A stretch of DNA of 15,056 bases, taken from Caryophanales bacterium. GTDB taxonomy: Bacteria > Bacillota_I > Bacilli_A > RFN20 > CAG-826. The stretch covers positions 1 through 15,056 of the forward strand of contig JALEUF010000139.1 of assembly GCA_022781015.1 (NCBI GenBank), read 5' to 3'. The translations under genes were made by a program, and so were the position numbers. Below the pieces are notes generated by a model, which saw only the letters and a list, made by a program, of their open reading frames with translations, made no database searches and was not told where the DNA came from. Positions within the stretch are counted from its first letter, which is position 1. Every line of letters starts with the position of its first letter. Shown in pieces: positions 5,963-13,857 of this stretch.

Positions 5963-6607
5963 ATGAAAACATTCTCCATGAATCAACTAGGCAGATACCC
6001 AATCTACCTGAAATACTTCAAGGAATTATCCGATGAAGGAGTGGAGACCATTTCTTCCCCTCGCATTGCCGCTAAACTTGGCTATAGCGAGGAACAAGTA
6101 AGAAAAGATCTCCAAAATGTCTCGCTAGAACCAGGACGTCCTAAAAAAGGTAGGTCATTAAAGCAACTTATCGAAGACATAGAGACTTTCCTAGGCTATA
6201 GAGATTCTACTTCAGCTGTAGTAATTGGAGTTGGTCATCTTGGCCAAGCCCTTCTAAATTTCCCTTCCTTCAAGCAAATGGGGTTAGAGATACTAGCTGG
6301 GTTCGATACGAATACTAGCCTAGTAGGAACTAGCATTGGTGGAAAGCGTATCTTCTCTCTTGATGAACTCAAGACCATGTTGCCAAGGCTAAATGCCCAT
6401 ATTGCAATCATTACTGTTCCAGCTAGCGTGGCCCAGGAAGTTTGCGACCTTGCCATCTCTAGTGGTGCCAAGGCTTTGTGGAATTTTGCCCCAACACATC
6501 TAGATGTCCCAAGTAACATTGTTGTTGAGAATGTTAATCTTGCCTCATCTCTTGCCGTTTTGTCTCATAGACTCAACATCGCTTTAGCCAAACAGGAGGA
6601 AAAATAA
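5963..6607 (+). CDS. rex: Redox-sensing transcriptional repressor Rex (divergent DNA-binding wing)
   Basis: A 214-residue repressor that binds DNA when NADH/NAD+ is low and releases it when NADH rises, controlling fermentation genes. The N-terminal winged helix (1-80) has RYPIYLKYF, the helix SSPRIAAKLGYS and the recognition helix QVRKDL (45-50). The C-terminal Rossmann domain has GVGHLG (89-94), the adenosine-ribose Asp in AGFDTN (D115), and IITVPA. The C-terminal helix NLASSLAVLSHRLNIAL matches the dimer-swapped helix of Rex. After QVRKDL the usual FGxFGxRGxGY wing is replaced by NVSLEPGRPKKGRS, so operator specificity may differ. Its stop overlaps the adhE ATG by one base (TAATG). The first place in the operon suggests autoregulation together with adhE and the hydrogenase genes. 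Confidence 0.93.
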   Translation: MKTFSMNQLGRYPIYLKYFKELSDEGVETISSPRIAAKLGYSEEQVRKDLQNVSLEPGRPKKGRSLKQLIEDIETFLGYRDSTSAVVIGVGHLGQALLNFPSFKQMGLEILAGFDTNTSLVGTSIGGKRIFSLDELKTMLPRLNAHIAIITVPASVAQEVCDLAISSGAKALWNFAPTHLDVPSNIVVENVNLASSLAVLSHRLNIALAKQEEK

Positions 6608-9246
6608 TGGCTACCATTAAAGAAACTAAACTTTCACCAGAAGAAGCTAAACAAGCCGCTATCAAGGAAGTTGATGAATTAGTCAAGAAAGGCTTGAAAG
6701 CCTTGGACGATTTCGCTTCCTATGATCAAGAAAAGATTGATTATATCGTCGCTAAGATGTCTGTTGCCGGACTTGATCACCACGGTATCTTAGCCCGTAA
6801 AGCTATCGAAGAAACCCATAGAGGTGTCTTCGAAGACAAGGCTACCAAGAATTTGTTTGCCTGCGAATATATCGTTAATAACATGCGTCACCTCAAGACT
6901 GTAGGAATCATCAAAGATGACCCAGTCACCGGCATTACCGAAATTGCTGAACCAGTTGGTGTCATCTGCGGTGTCACCCCAGTTACTAACCCAACTTCAA
7001 CAGTAATCTTCAAATCTCTTATTGCTATCAAGACTAGAAACCCAATAATCTTCGGTTTCCATCCAAAGGCACAAGAATGCTCCAAGGCTGCTGCCATTGT
7101 CATGAGAGATGCCGCTATTGCAGCTGGCGCTCCAGAAAACTGCATCCAATGGATTGAACATCCTTCAATGGATGCCACTAGCGCCTTAATGAACCACCCA
7201 GGAGTTGCCACTATTCTTGCAACTGGTGGTAATGCCATGGTCAAGGCTGCTTATAGCTGTGGCAAACCTGCTTTAGGTGTCGGGGCTGGCAATGTCCCTT
7301 GCTATATCGATAGAAGTGCCGATATCCCAGAAACTGTCAATGACGTTGTCTTATCCAAATCATTTGATAACGGCATGATCTGTGCTTCCGAATCCGCTGT
7401 CTTTATTGATGAACCAATCTATAAAGAAACAGTCGAAATGTTTAAGAAATACCGCGTCTATTTTGCTTCTAAAGAAGAAAAGAGGATGCTAGAGAAATAC
7501 ATGTTCGGCGTCAATAAGGGAGATGCTAATGTCGATCAAGCTAGACTTAATGCCGATGTCGCTGGCATGTCTGCTTATAACATTGCCAAGAATGCCGGAT
7601 TTGAAATCCCAGCCACTTGCCAAATAATTGCCGTCAATTGCTCTGAAGTAGGTGTTTCTGAACCTATGTCTAGAGAAAAACTCTCACCAGTCTTATCCGT
7701 CTATAAAGTCAAAGACTATAACGAAGGATTTGAAATGTGCGAAAAGATGCTTGAATTCGGTGGATTAGGACATTCTGCTGCGATTCACTGCAAAGAACAA
7801 GCTATGTCTGATGCCTTTGGCGACAAAGTCAAAGCCATCCGTATCATCTGGAATTCCCCATCTACCTTCGGTGGAATTGGTAATGTCTATAACTCCTTCT
7901 TGCCTTCATTGACACTAGGTTGCGGTTCTTATGGCCATAACTCTGTTGCTGGTAACGTTAGTGCCATCAATTTGCTTAACATCAAGCGCGTAGGAAAAAG
8001 GAGAAACACCATGCAATGGTTTAAAGTACCACAAAAGATCTATTTTGAACGTAATTCCATCCAATACCTCCGCTCTGCTAAAGATGTCGGCAAGGTATTC
8101 ATTGTCACCGACCACTCCATGGTTGAACTTGGCTTCTTAAACAAGATCATTGATGAATTGAATCAAAGAAGAAACCCAGTAACCTATCAACTATTCGCCG
8201 AAGTCGAACCAGATCCAGATATCACAACTGTTAGACGTGGTGTCGAATTGATGAAGCAATTTGCACCTGATACTATTATCGCCCTTGGTGGTGGTAGTGC
8301 CATGGATGCTGCTAAAGGTATGTGGATATTCTATGAACATCCAGAAGTCAATTTCGATGACTTGAAGCAAAAATTCATGGATATCAGAAAGAGGGCCTTC
8401 AAATATCCTGAACTAGGAAGAAAGAGCAAACTCATCTGTATCCCAACAACTTCCGGAACCGGATCAGAAGTCACTCCATTTGCCGTTATCTCCGATAAGA
8501 AGAACCTCAAGAAGTATCCATTGACTGACTATTCTCTTACCCCAAGCATTGCAATAGTTGACCCAGAATTTACAACTAACATCCCAGCTAGATCTACCGC
8601 CTATACCGGTATGGACGTCCTTACCCATGCTATCGAAGCCTATACTTCTGTCATGGCTAGTGATTATACCGATGGATTGGCTCTAGAAGCCATTAAGCTT
8701 GTATTTACCTATCTCCCACGTGCAGTTAAAGATGGTAGACATGACTTAAAGGCTAGGGAAAAGATGCATAATGCCGCTACTATTGCCGGTATGGCATTCG
8801 CTAATGCCTTCCTTGGAATCACTCACTCCATCGCCCATAAGATGGGTGCTGAATTCCATACAATCCATGGACAGACCTGCGCAATCTTACTCCCACATGT
8901 CATCAAATATAACGGAACTCAACCAACAAAACTCTCCGTCTGGCCAAAATATGAAGAATATCAATGCGACCAGAAGTACCTTGAAATCTGCCGTACCCTT
9001 GGCTTAAAGGCATCTACTCCAGAAGAAGCTACATTAGTTTTGTCTAAGGCTGTTATGGATTTAGGTAAGGAAATTGGCATCGATATGAATTTTGCCTCCC
9101 TAATCCCTGATGAAGAAGTGTATAATTCTAAATTGGAGGAAATAGGATACCTTGCCTATGAGGATCAATGCACCCCAGCCAACCCAAGGGAACCCCTTGT
9201 CGAGGACATGATCCAAATCATGAAGGATGCCTATAAAGGTAATTAA
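6607..9246 (+). CDS. adhE: Bifunctional aldehyde-alcohol dehydrogenase AdhE
   Basis: An 879-residue fusion that reduces acetyl-CoA to acetaldehyde and then ethanol, using two NADH. The N-terminal CoA-acylating aldehyde dehydrogenase domain (about 1-450) has the catalytic cysteine in GMICASESAVF (C259) and nucleotide-binding motifs such as GNAMVKAAYSCGKPALGVG. A linker around 450-465 leads to the iron-dependent alcohol dehydrogenase domain with GGGSAMDAAKGMW and iron ligands D670 and H674 (GMDVLTHAIEAY), H740 (ITHSIAHK) and H754 (TIHG). Ligand spacing equals that of the E. coli enzyme. It is full length, with no frameshift. AGGAGG upstream and the TAATG overlap with rex couple its translation to the repressor; its own stop overlaps the next ATG in the same way. 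It is the main NADH sink of the cell and assembles into cytoplasmic spirosomes in other species. Confidence 0.97.
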   Translation: MATIKETKLSPEEAKQAAIKEVDELVKKGLKALDDFASYDQEKIDYIVAKMSVAGLDHHGILARKAIEETHRGVFEDKATKNLFACEYIVNNMRHLKTVGIIKDDPVTGITEIAEPVGVICGVTPVTNPTSTVIFKSLIAIKTRNPIIFGFHPKAQECSKAAAIVMRDAAIAAGAPENCIQWIEHPSMDATSALMNHPGVATILATGGNAMVKAAYSCGKPALGVGAGNVPCYIDRSADIPETVNDVVLSKSFDNGMICASESAVFIDEPIYKETVEMFKKYRVYFASKEEKRMLEKYMFGVNKGDANVDQARLNADVAGMSAYNIAKNAGFEIPATCQIIAVNCSEVGVSEPMSREKLSPVLSVYKVKDYNEGFEMCEKMLEFGGLGHSAAIHCKEQAMSDAFGDKVKAIRIIWNSPSTFGGIGNVYNSFLPSLTLGCGSYGHNSVAGNVSAINLLNIKRVGKRRNTMQWFKVPQKIYFERNSIQYLRSAKDVGKVFIVTDHSMVELGFLNKIIDELNQRRNPVTYQLFAEVEPDPDITTVRRGVELMKQFAPDTIIALGGGSAMDAAKGMWIFYEHPEVNFDDLKQKFMDIRKRAFKYPELGRKSKLICIPTTSGTGSEVTPFAVISDKKNLKKYPLTDYSLTPSIAIVDPEFTTNIPARSTAYTGMDVLTHAIEAYTSVMASDYTDGLALEAIKLVFTYLPRAVKDGRHDLKAREKMHNAATIAGMAFANAFLGITHSIAHKMGAEFHTIHGQTCAILLPHVIKYNGTQPTKLSVWPKYEEYQCDQKYLEICRTLGLKASTPEEATLVLSKAVMDLGKEIGIDMNFASLIPDEEVYNSKLEEIGYLAYEDQCTPANPREPLVEDMIQIMKDAYKGN

Positions 9247-9503
9247 TGGAAAAAGTCGAAGTTTCTATCTGCGTCGGAAGTTCTTGTCATTTAAAGGGAT
9301 CTCGCGATGTAATTGAAGAAGCTAGAAACCAAATAATGCGTTTCGGGCTTAACGATAAAGTTGAATTGAAGGCTGCGTTTTGTCTAGGCCAATGCGGTCA
9401 TGATGGAGTCACGTTTAAAATTAACGGAGAAATCATCACTGGCATTACCAAAGATAAAGTTGCATCTTTGTTCGAGAATACTATCGTCCCATTAACTAAA
9501 TAA
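9246..9503 (+). CDS. Thioredoxin-like [2Fe-2S] ferredoxin, NuoE/HydC type
   Basis: An 85-residue protein with the cysteine pattern C9-x4-C14 ... C46-x3-C50 (ICVGSSCHLKG and FCLGQCGHDG). This is the thioredoxin-like [2Fe-2S] fold of NuoE C-terminal domains and of small ferredoxin subunits linked to [FeFe]-hydrogenases. The family carries electrons between NAD(P)H- or ferredoxin-linked partners and hydrogenase. The first base of its ATG is the last base of the adhE stop, with AAAGGT as ribosome site. No NuoF-like flavoprotein is present, so this is not the usual HydABC bifurcating complex. A role as electron donor or acceptor for the downstream hydrogenases is inferred from neighbourhood. A strong hairpin directly after the gene may set its transcript level above that of the hydrogenase genes. 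Confidence 0.87.
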   Translation: MEKVEVSICVGSSCHLKGSRDVIEEARNQIMRFGLNDKVELKAAFCLGQCGHDGVTFKINGEIITGITKDKVASLFENTIVPLTK

Positions 9504-9505
9504 TT

Positions 9506-9540
9506 AATAAGGTGGCGAATTTATTCGCTGCCTTATTTTC
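9506..9540 (+). terminator. Intercistronic hairpin, partial terminator inside the operon
   Basis: AATAAGGTGGCGAAT (9506-9520) pairs with ATTCGCTGCCTTATT (9523-9537), potentially 15 bp with two wobbles, followed by T-rich sequence from the end of the stem. It begins 3 bases after the ferredoxin stop and ends 16-19 bases before the next ATG. As no clear new promoter fits in the gap, read-through must feed the hydrogenase genes, so it is more likely an attenuating or mRNA-stabilising element than a full stop. Confidence 0.7.
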
Positions 9541-9555
9541 TTTCTAGGTGAATTT

Positions 9556-11229
9556 ATGCATGTATTAACAAGTAGAGAAAACGATTGCCGCAGCTGTTAT
9601 AAATGTATTAGACACTGCCCAACCAAATCAATTTCGTTCCACGATGGGCAAGCTTCCATCATCTTTGATGAATGTGTTCTTTGCGGGAGGTGCTTTTCTG
9701 TTTGCCCCCAATCTTGCAAAGTGATTAGGGATGATAAGCAAAAAGCCCTCGATTTAATTAGAAACAATAAATGCATTGCTTCAATTGCCCCTTCATTTAG
9801 CTCTTCTTACCATGGGGTTTCTTTTGAAAGTTTAAAGAAAGCCTTGCTGGAACTAGGCTTTATCGATGCAGAAGAAACTGCTATTGGGGCCACGATTATA
9901 AAGAAGCAATATGATGAATATTGTTTAGATCCAAGCCATGATGTAATTATCTCTACTTGTTGTCATAGCATTAATTTATTAATCGAAAAACATTACCCAT
10001 CCTTATCTAATTGTTTGGCTCCATTTTTGTCTCCAATGCAAGCCCATTCTTTTGATATCAAGAAAAGATATCCTGATGCAAAAGTAATATTTATTGGTCC
10101 TTGCATTGCAAAAAAAGACGAAGCCGATAGATATAAAAACCCCGATTGCGTCCTTACTTTCCTTGAACTAGACGAATTATTTGCATCTAGTAATATTAAA
10201 GTAGAGGCAAAAGAAGGGGCTAAAGAAGAACATTCGAAAGCCAGGCTATTCCCGATTGAAGGAGGGATATTGAGCACGATGGAGAAATCTTCTCCATCTA
10301 GACAATATCTATCTTTCTCTGGTATGGATGAATGTATAGAAGTACTTGAAAACATTGCTAAAGGAGACGTCCATAATTGCTTTATCGAGATGTCTAGCTG
10401 CGAAGGTAGCTGCATCAATGGACCTGCTATTGAAAAAGACAAGAAGGCTTTAGTATCTTCTATATTGGAAATTAAATCTAGTGCCGGGAAGCTTGATTTC
10501 AAGACTAGTGAATATAAAAAGGAAGAGTTAACGAAGAAATTTACTCCTATCTCACTTCCTGAGGCTAATTTTAGCGAATCCCAAATCCAAGAAGTCCTAT
10601 TTAAATTAGGCAAATATACCAAAAAGGATGAACTAAACTGCGCTTCTTGCGGTTATCCTACCTGCAAAGAAAAGGCTAAGGCTGTCTTAATGGGCAAGGC
10701 TAATTTAGAGATGTGCCTTCCTTTCCTTATGGAAAAGGCCAAATCTTTTAATGAAGATATAATTGAGAATACTCCAAATGGGATTGTCGTTACTGATGAA
10801 AATCTAGACATCCAGCTAGTAAATCCTTCATTATGTGCGTTACTAAACATCAAATCTAGCGACGTAATTGGGAAAAGTATCGATACAATCTTGCCAAGTG
10901 AATTATTCGCTTTGGCTCTAGGAAATGTCCCAACTAGATGCGCCCATATCACATTAGAGAAATATAACCTCTTCGTCGAGGCTTCTATTTCTTATGATTC
11001 TAGATATAAATCGGTCATGGGTATATTTAGGGACCGTACCCAGACTCATCTTGAACATGAACGTAGATTAAATGATGCAAAACAAACCGAGAAGATAACT
11101 AGGGAAGTCATCGAAAAGAATATGAGGGCTGTCCAAGAAATTGCCCAGTTACTAGGCGAATCGGCTGCCAATACAAAAATCGCCCTTACAAATTTAGCAA
11201 AGACTATCGATAAAGAAGATGGAAAGTAA
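9556..11229 (+). CDS. PAS-containing sensory [FeFe]-hydrogenase (group C3-like)
   Basis: A 557-residue protein. The N-terminal ferredoxin region holds two [4Fe-4S] motifs (C11, C14, C17, C21 and C40, C43, C46, C50). The H-cluster domain follows, with STCCHS (C135, C136), GPCIAKKDE (C183) and MSSCEGSC (C282, C286). A further Fe-S motif of the PF04060 type has C362, C365, C370 and C387. A PAS domain (about 395-500) and a C-terminal coiled-coil helix (about 505-550) complete it. This architecture is that of sensory [FeFe]-hydrogenases (HydS, group C), thought to detect H2 or redox state and signal through the PAS domain. A phosphatase gene overlaps its end by 11 bases, the arrangement typical of subgroup C3. 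The ribosome site AGGTG precedes the ATG. Substitution of Met by Ser two residues before C282 suggests slow catalysis suited to sensing. Confidence 0.88.
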   Translation: MHVLTSRENDCRSCYKCIRHCPTKSISFHDGQASIIFDECVLCGRCFSVCPQSCKVIRDDKQKALDLIRNNKCIASIAPSFSSSYHGVSFESLKKALLELGFIDAEETAIGATIIKKQYDEYCLDPSHDVIISTCCHSINLLIEKHYPSLSNCLAPFLSPMQAHSFDIKKRYPDAKVIFIGPCIAKKDEADRYKNPDCVLTFLELDELFASSNIKVEAKEGAKEEHSKARLFPIEGGILSTMEKSSPSRQYLSFSGMDECIEVLENIAKGDVHNCFIEMSSCEGSCINGPAIEKDKKALVSSILEIKSSAGKLDFKTSEYKKEELTKKFTPISLPEANFSESQIQEVLFKLGKYTKKDELNCASCGYPTCKEKAKAVLMGKANLEMCLPFLMEKAKSFNEDIIENTPNGIVVTDENLDIQLVNPSLCALLNIKSSDVIGKSIDTILPSELFALALGNVPTRCAHITLEKYNLFVEASISYDSRYKSVMGIFRDRTQTHLEHERRLNDAKQTEKITREVIEKNMRAVQEIAQLLGESAANTKIALTNLAKTIDKEDGK

Positions 11230-12397
11230 TACCGAACTAGAATATGGCTATCTCTCCATCAACCATAAGGGAGAGGAACTTTGCGGCGATCATATCCAGA
11301 CAACAGTCGGGGAAGATGGATCGACTACTTTAGTTTTGGCTGATGGACTTGGTTCAGGGGTCGTTGCCTCCATTTTATCAACATTAACTTCATCTATGTT
11401 ATCAAGGATGATTGAAGGGGGTCTTTCTATTGAAGAAGGGGCAAGGACTTTGGTCAAGACGCTTCCGATTGCTAGGGATAGGGGAAATGTTGCCTATTCG
11501 ACATTCACAGTCTGCAAGATTGAGAAGGATTATTCAGCCGTTATCTATAATTTTGATAATCCTGAACCGATATTTATTCGCGATGGAATGGAAAAACATC
11601 TAAATTACGAAACTATTGAGGTAGAAGGAAAAATAATCAAGAAGGCATCGTTTTATTTTAAGGAAGATGATTGCCTTACCATTATTTCTGATGGAGCAGT
11701 TTATGCTGGGGTTGGTGAGTCGCTAAACTTTGGCTGGACTAGAGAAGAGATATCTTCATTCCTGACTAGCCTATATTCACCCTCAATTTCAGCCAAAAAC
11801 CTCGCTTCTATCCTAGTAGACCACTGCGATTTGCTCTATAATCGTCGTCCGGGGGATGACACTTCTTCTTTAGTAGTAAGAAGAAGGGAAAGAAAGAGAG
11901 TATCATTATTAGTCGGACCAGCCACGAATAAGGACGATGATGAAATGATGTTATCGACTTTCCTAAATGATGATAATCCCCATATTGTATGTGGCGGTAC
12001 TACTTGTTCGATTGTTGCTAGATATCTTCATACCGATGTTAGGGGTGGACTTGATTATATCGATGAAGAAATTCCACCAATTTCACATATTGATGGGATA
12101 GATCTTGCAACAGAGGGTATAATTACCCTGAACAAGGTATTGTTCTACGCTAAAGACTATCAAGATAAGAACAAATGCTATTTTGATTGGTCTTATAAAG
12201 AAGATGGGGCATCTAGGATTGCTAGATTGCTTCTAGAAGAGGCAACCGACATCAAATTCTATGTCGGATGTGCCGTTAACCCAGCCCACCAAGACGAAAG
12301 GTATCATATCTCCTTCAAGATGAAGATGCAGATAATCGATAACTTAGCCTTGAAACTAAAAGAATTAGGAAAACATATCGAAGTAAGGTATTTCTAG
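11219..12397 (+). CDS. SpoIIE-type PP2C serine phosphatase with extra C-terminal domain
   Basis: A 392-residue protein. Residues 1-220 form a SpoIIE/RsbU-like PP2C phosphatase with metal-binding motifs LCGDH (D24), LADGLGSG (D42), IISDGAVYAGVG (D158) and RPGDDTSSLVV (D213, D214). Such enzymes dephosphorylate serine on STAS anti-anti-sigma factors or similar targets. After a basic linker RRRERKR comes a second domain (about 228-392) with VCGGTTCSIVAR, IDGIDLATEGIITL and a VGCAVNPAHQ block, for which I know no named function; I recall it as part of hydrogenase-linked phosphatases. The gene overlaps the sensory hydrogenase by 11 bases, so the PAS sensor and phosphatase are probably made together and interact. 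No kinase, STAS protein or sigma factor is in the window, so the target is unknown. Confidence 0.85.
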   Translation: MESNTELEYGYLSINHKGEELCGDHIQTTVGEDGSTTLVLADGLGSGVVASILSTLTSSMLSRMIEGGLSIEEGARTLVKTLPIARDRGNVAYSTFTVCKIEKDYSAVIYNFDNPEPIFIRDGMEKHLNYETIEVEGKIIKKASFYFKEDDCLTIISDGAVYAGVGESLNFGWTREEISSFLTSLYSPSISAKNLASILVDHCDLLYNRRPGDDTSSLVVRRRERKRVSLLVGPATNKDDDEMMLSTFLNDDNPHIVCGGTTCSIVARYLHTDVRGGLDYIDEEIPPISHIDGIDLATEGIITLNKVLFYAKDYQDKNKCYFDWSYKEDGASRIARLLLEEATDIKFYVGCAVNPAHQDERYHISFKMKMQIIDNLALKLKELGKHIEVRYF

Positions 12398-12408
12398 GGA
12401 GAAGGAAA

Positions 12409-13857
12409 ATGAATAAATTTGACACTTTGGTACAAGAACTTAAATACAAGGTCTTAAAAGAAGTCGCGCTTAATTACTATAATGGGACACTAGATGAAAA
12501 TATCCATGATATCCCAAAGGTTATTTCCCCTGGTCCAAAAGCCACGATGAGATGCTGTGTATATAGGGAAAGGGCAATTGTAGAAGATAGAATCAAGCTT
12601 GCCCTTGGTGGAGACAAGGCCAATCCAAACCTATTAGAAGTAATAGAGGCCGCTTGCGATGAATGCCCATTCGGCGGGATTACTGTTACTGATATGTGTA
12701 GGGGTTGTTTAGCCCATAGATGTGCCCAGAATTGCCATCGTAATGCAATTTCTTTCGGCGATGATTTAAGGGCTAGGATTGACAAAACCAAATGCGTTAA
12801 CTGCGGACTTTGTGCAAAAGCCTGTCCGTTCGGCGCCATTATTAACAAGAAAAGGCCATGCGAAGCAGCCTGTAAGATCAATGCAATCCACCCTAGGGAA
12901 GATGGCATCACTGAAATCGACGAATCTAAATGCACTAGATGCGGGCAATGCTCATATTCTTGCCCATTCGGTGCGATTATGGACAAAAGCTATATCACTA
13001 AGTGCATCGATATAATGAAAGGGGCAGAAAACGGCAAGAATTATAAGGCCTATATGATTGTCGCCCCATCAATTTCAAGCCAATTCCATTATGCTAAATT
13101 AGGACAAGTAGTAACTGGGATAAAGAAAATCGGCTTTACCGATGTTATCGAAGCTGCCTTGGGTGCTGATATGGTTGCACTTAACGAGGCTAAGGATTTA
13201 GCGGAAGAAAAATTCTGCACCTCTAGCTGTTGCCCAGCTTTTGTTAGATATGTCGAGACTAGCTTCCCTGAATTAAAGGGAAAGGTTAGCAAAAACCTAT
13301 CCCCAATGGCTGCCATTGCTAAATATATCAAGCAAACCGATCCTACCGCCAAAACCGTATTTGTCGGACCTTGCATTGCCAAAAAGATGGAAATGTTTAG
13401 GGAAGAGAGTTCACCATATATCGATTGCGTTATTACTTTTGAAGAATTGCAAGCCCTTCTTGACGCCTTGAATGTCGACTTGACCACTTTAGAAGAAAAG
13501 CCATTAGACAATGCTTCTTATTTTGGAAGGATATTTGCTAGATGTGGCGGACTTAGCGATGCCGTTAAGGAAGCCTTGAAAGAACAAAATATCGACTTTG
13601 AGGTGAAACCAGTTGCCTGTAGTGGCCTCGATCAATGCAAGATTGCCCTTACCCAAGCCAAGATGGGTAGATTACAAGGCAATTTCATCGAAGGTATGGC
13701 TTGTCCTGGTGGATGTATTGGTGGCCCATCTTGTCTTACCCACGAAGTTAGAGATGCCGCTAGCGTTGATAAATATGGACACGAATCAAAAGAAACTACT
13801 ATCAAGGATGCCATCTCTAATTCAATGGCCGATCCTTCTATCTGCGAGATTAAATAA
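12409..13857 (+). CDS. [FeFe]-hydrogenase, group B-like, catalytic
   Basis: A 482-residue hydrogenase that should produce or oxidise H2 using ferredoxin-type donors. The cysteine-rich N-terminus has C49-C50, CDEC (83, 86), CRGCLAHRCAQNC (97, 100, 105, 109) and two [4Fe-4S] ferredoxin motifs (C129, C132, C135, C139; C175, C178, C181, C185), with C151 and C155 in between. The H-cluster domain carries CTSSCCPAF (C274, the proton-relay position, and C275), GPCIAKKME (C322) and GMACPGGCIGGP (C432, C436, with Met430 kept). All H-cluster ligands are therefore present. The layout matches monomeric group B enzymes. GGGAGAAGG gives a strong ribosome site 11 bases after the phosphatase gene. Placement with Rex and AdhE makes it the likely H2-evolving electron sink. 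The maturases HydE, HydF and HydG are not in the window. The small HydA symbol is avoided because subgroup naming varies. Confidence 0.9.
   Translation: MNKFDTLVQELKYKVLKEVALNYYNGTLDENIHDIPKVISPGPKATMRCCVYRERAIVEDRIKLALGGDKANPNLLEVIEAACDECPFGGITVTDMCRGCLAHRCAQNCHRNAISFGDDLRARIDKTKCVNCGLCAKACPFGAIINKKRPCEAACKINAIHPREDGITEIDESKCTRCGQCSYSCPFGAIMDKSYITKCIDIMKGAENGKNYKAYMIVAPSISSQFHYAKLGQVVTGIKKIGFTDVIEAALGADMVALNEAKDLAEEKFCTSSCCPAFVRYVETSFPELKGKVSKNLSPMAAIAKYIKQTDPTAKTVFVGPCIAKKMEMFREESSPYIDCVITFEELQALLDALNVDLTTLEEKPLDNASYFGRIFARCGGLSDAVKEALKEQNIDFEVKPVACSGLDQCKIALTQAKMGRLQGNFIEGMACPGGCIGGPSCLTHEVRDAASVDKYGHESKETTIKDAISNSMADPSICEIK

Noticed and set aside
9993..10622. A 209-codon open frame on the minus strand
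   Set aside because: It lies wholly opposite the sensory hydrogenase, whose H-cluster and ferredoxin cysteines prove the plus-strand frame. The antisense product has no recognisable motif and no ribosome site.
12477..12986. A 169-codon minus-strand frame opposite the group B-like hydrogenase
   Set aside because: It is the complement of conserved Fe-S cysteine motifs; the Gln- and Trp-containing repeats in it only mirror the CPFG and Cys codons of the real gene.
9246..13857. A HydABC electron-bifurcating hydrogenase complex
   Set aside because: Although a NuoE-like [2Fe-2S] protein is present, there is no NuoF-like FMN/NADH-binding subunit, so the trimeric complex cannot be claimed from this window.
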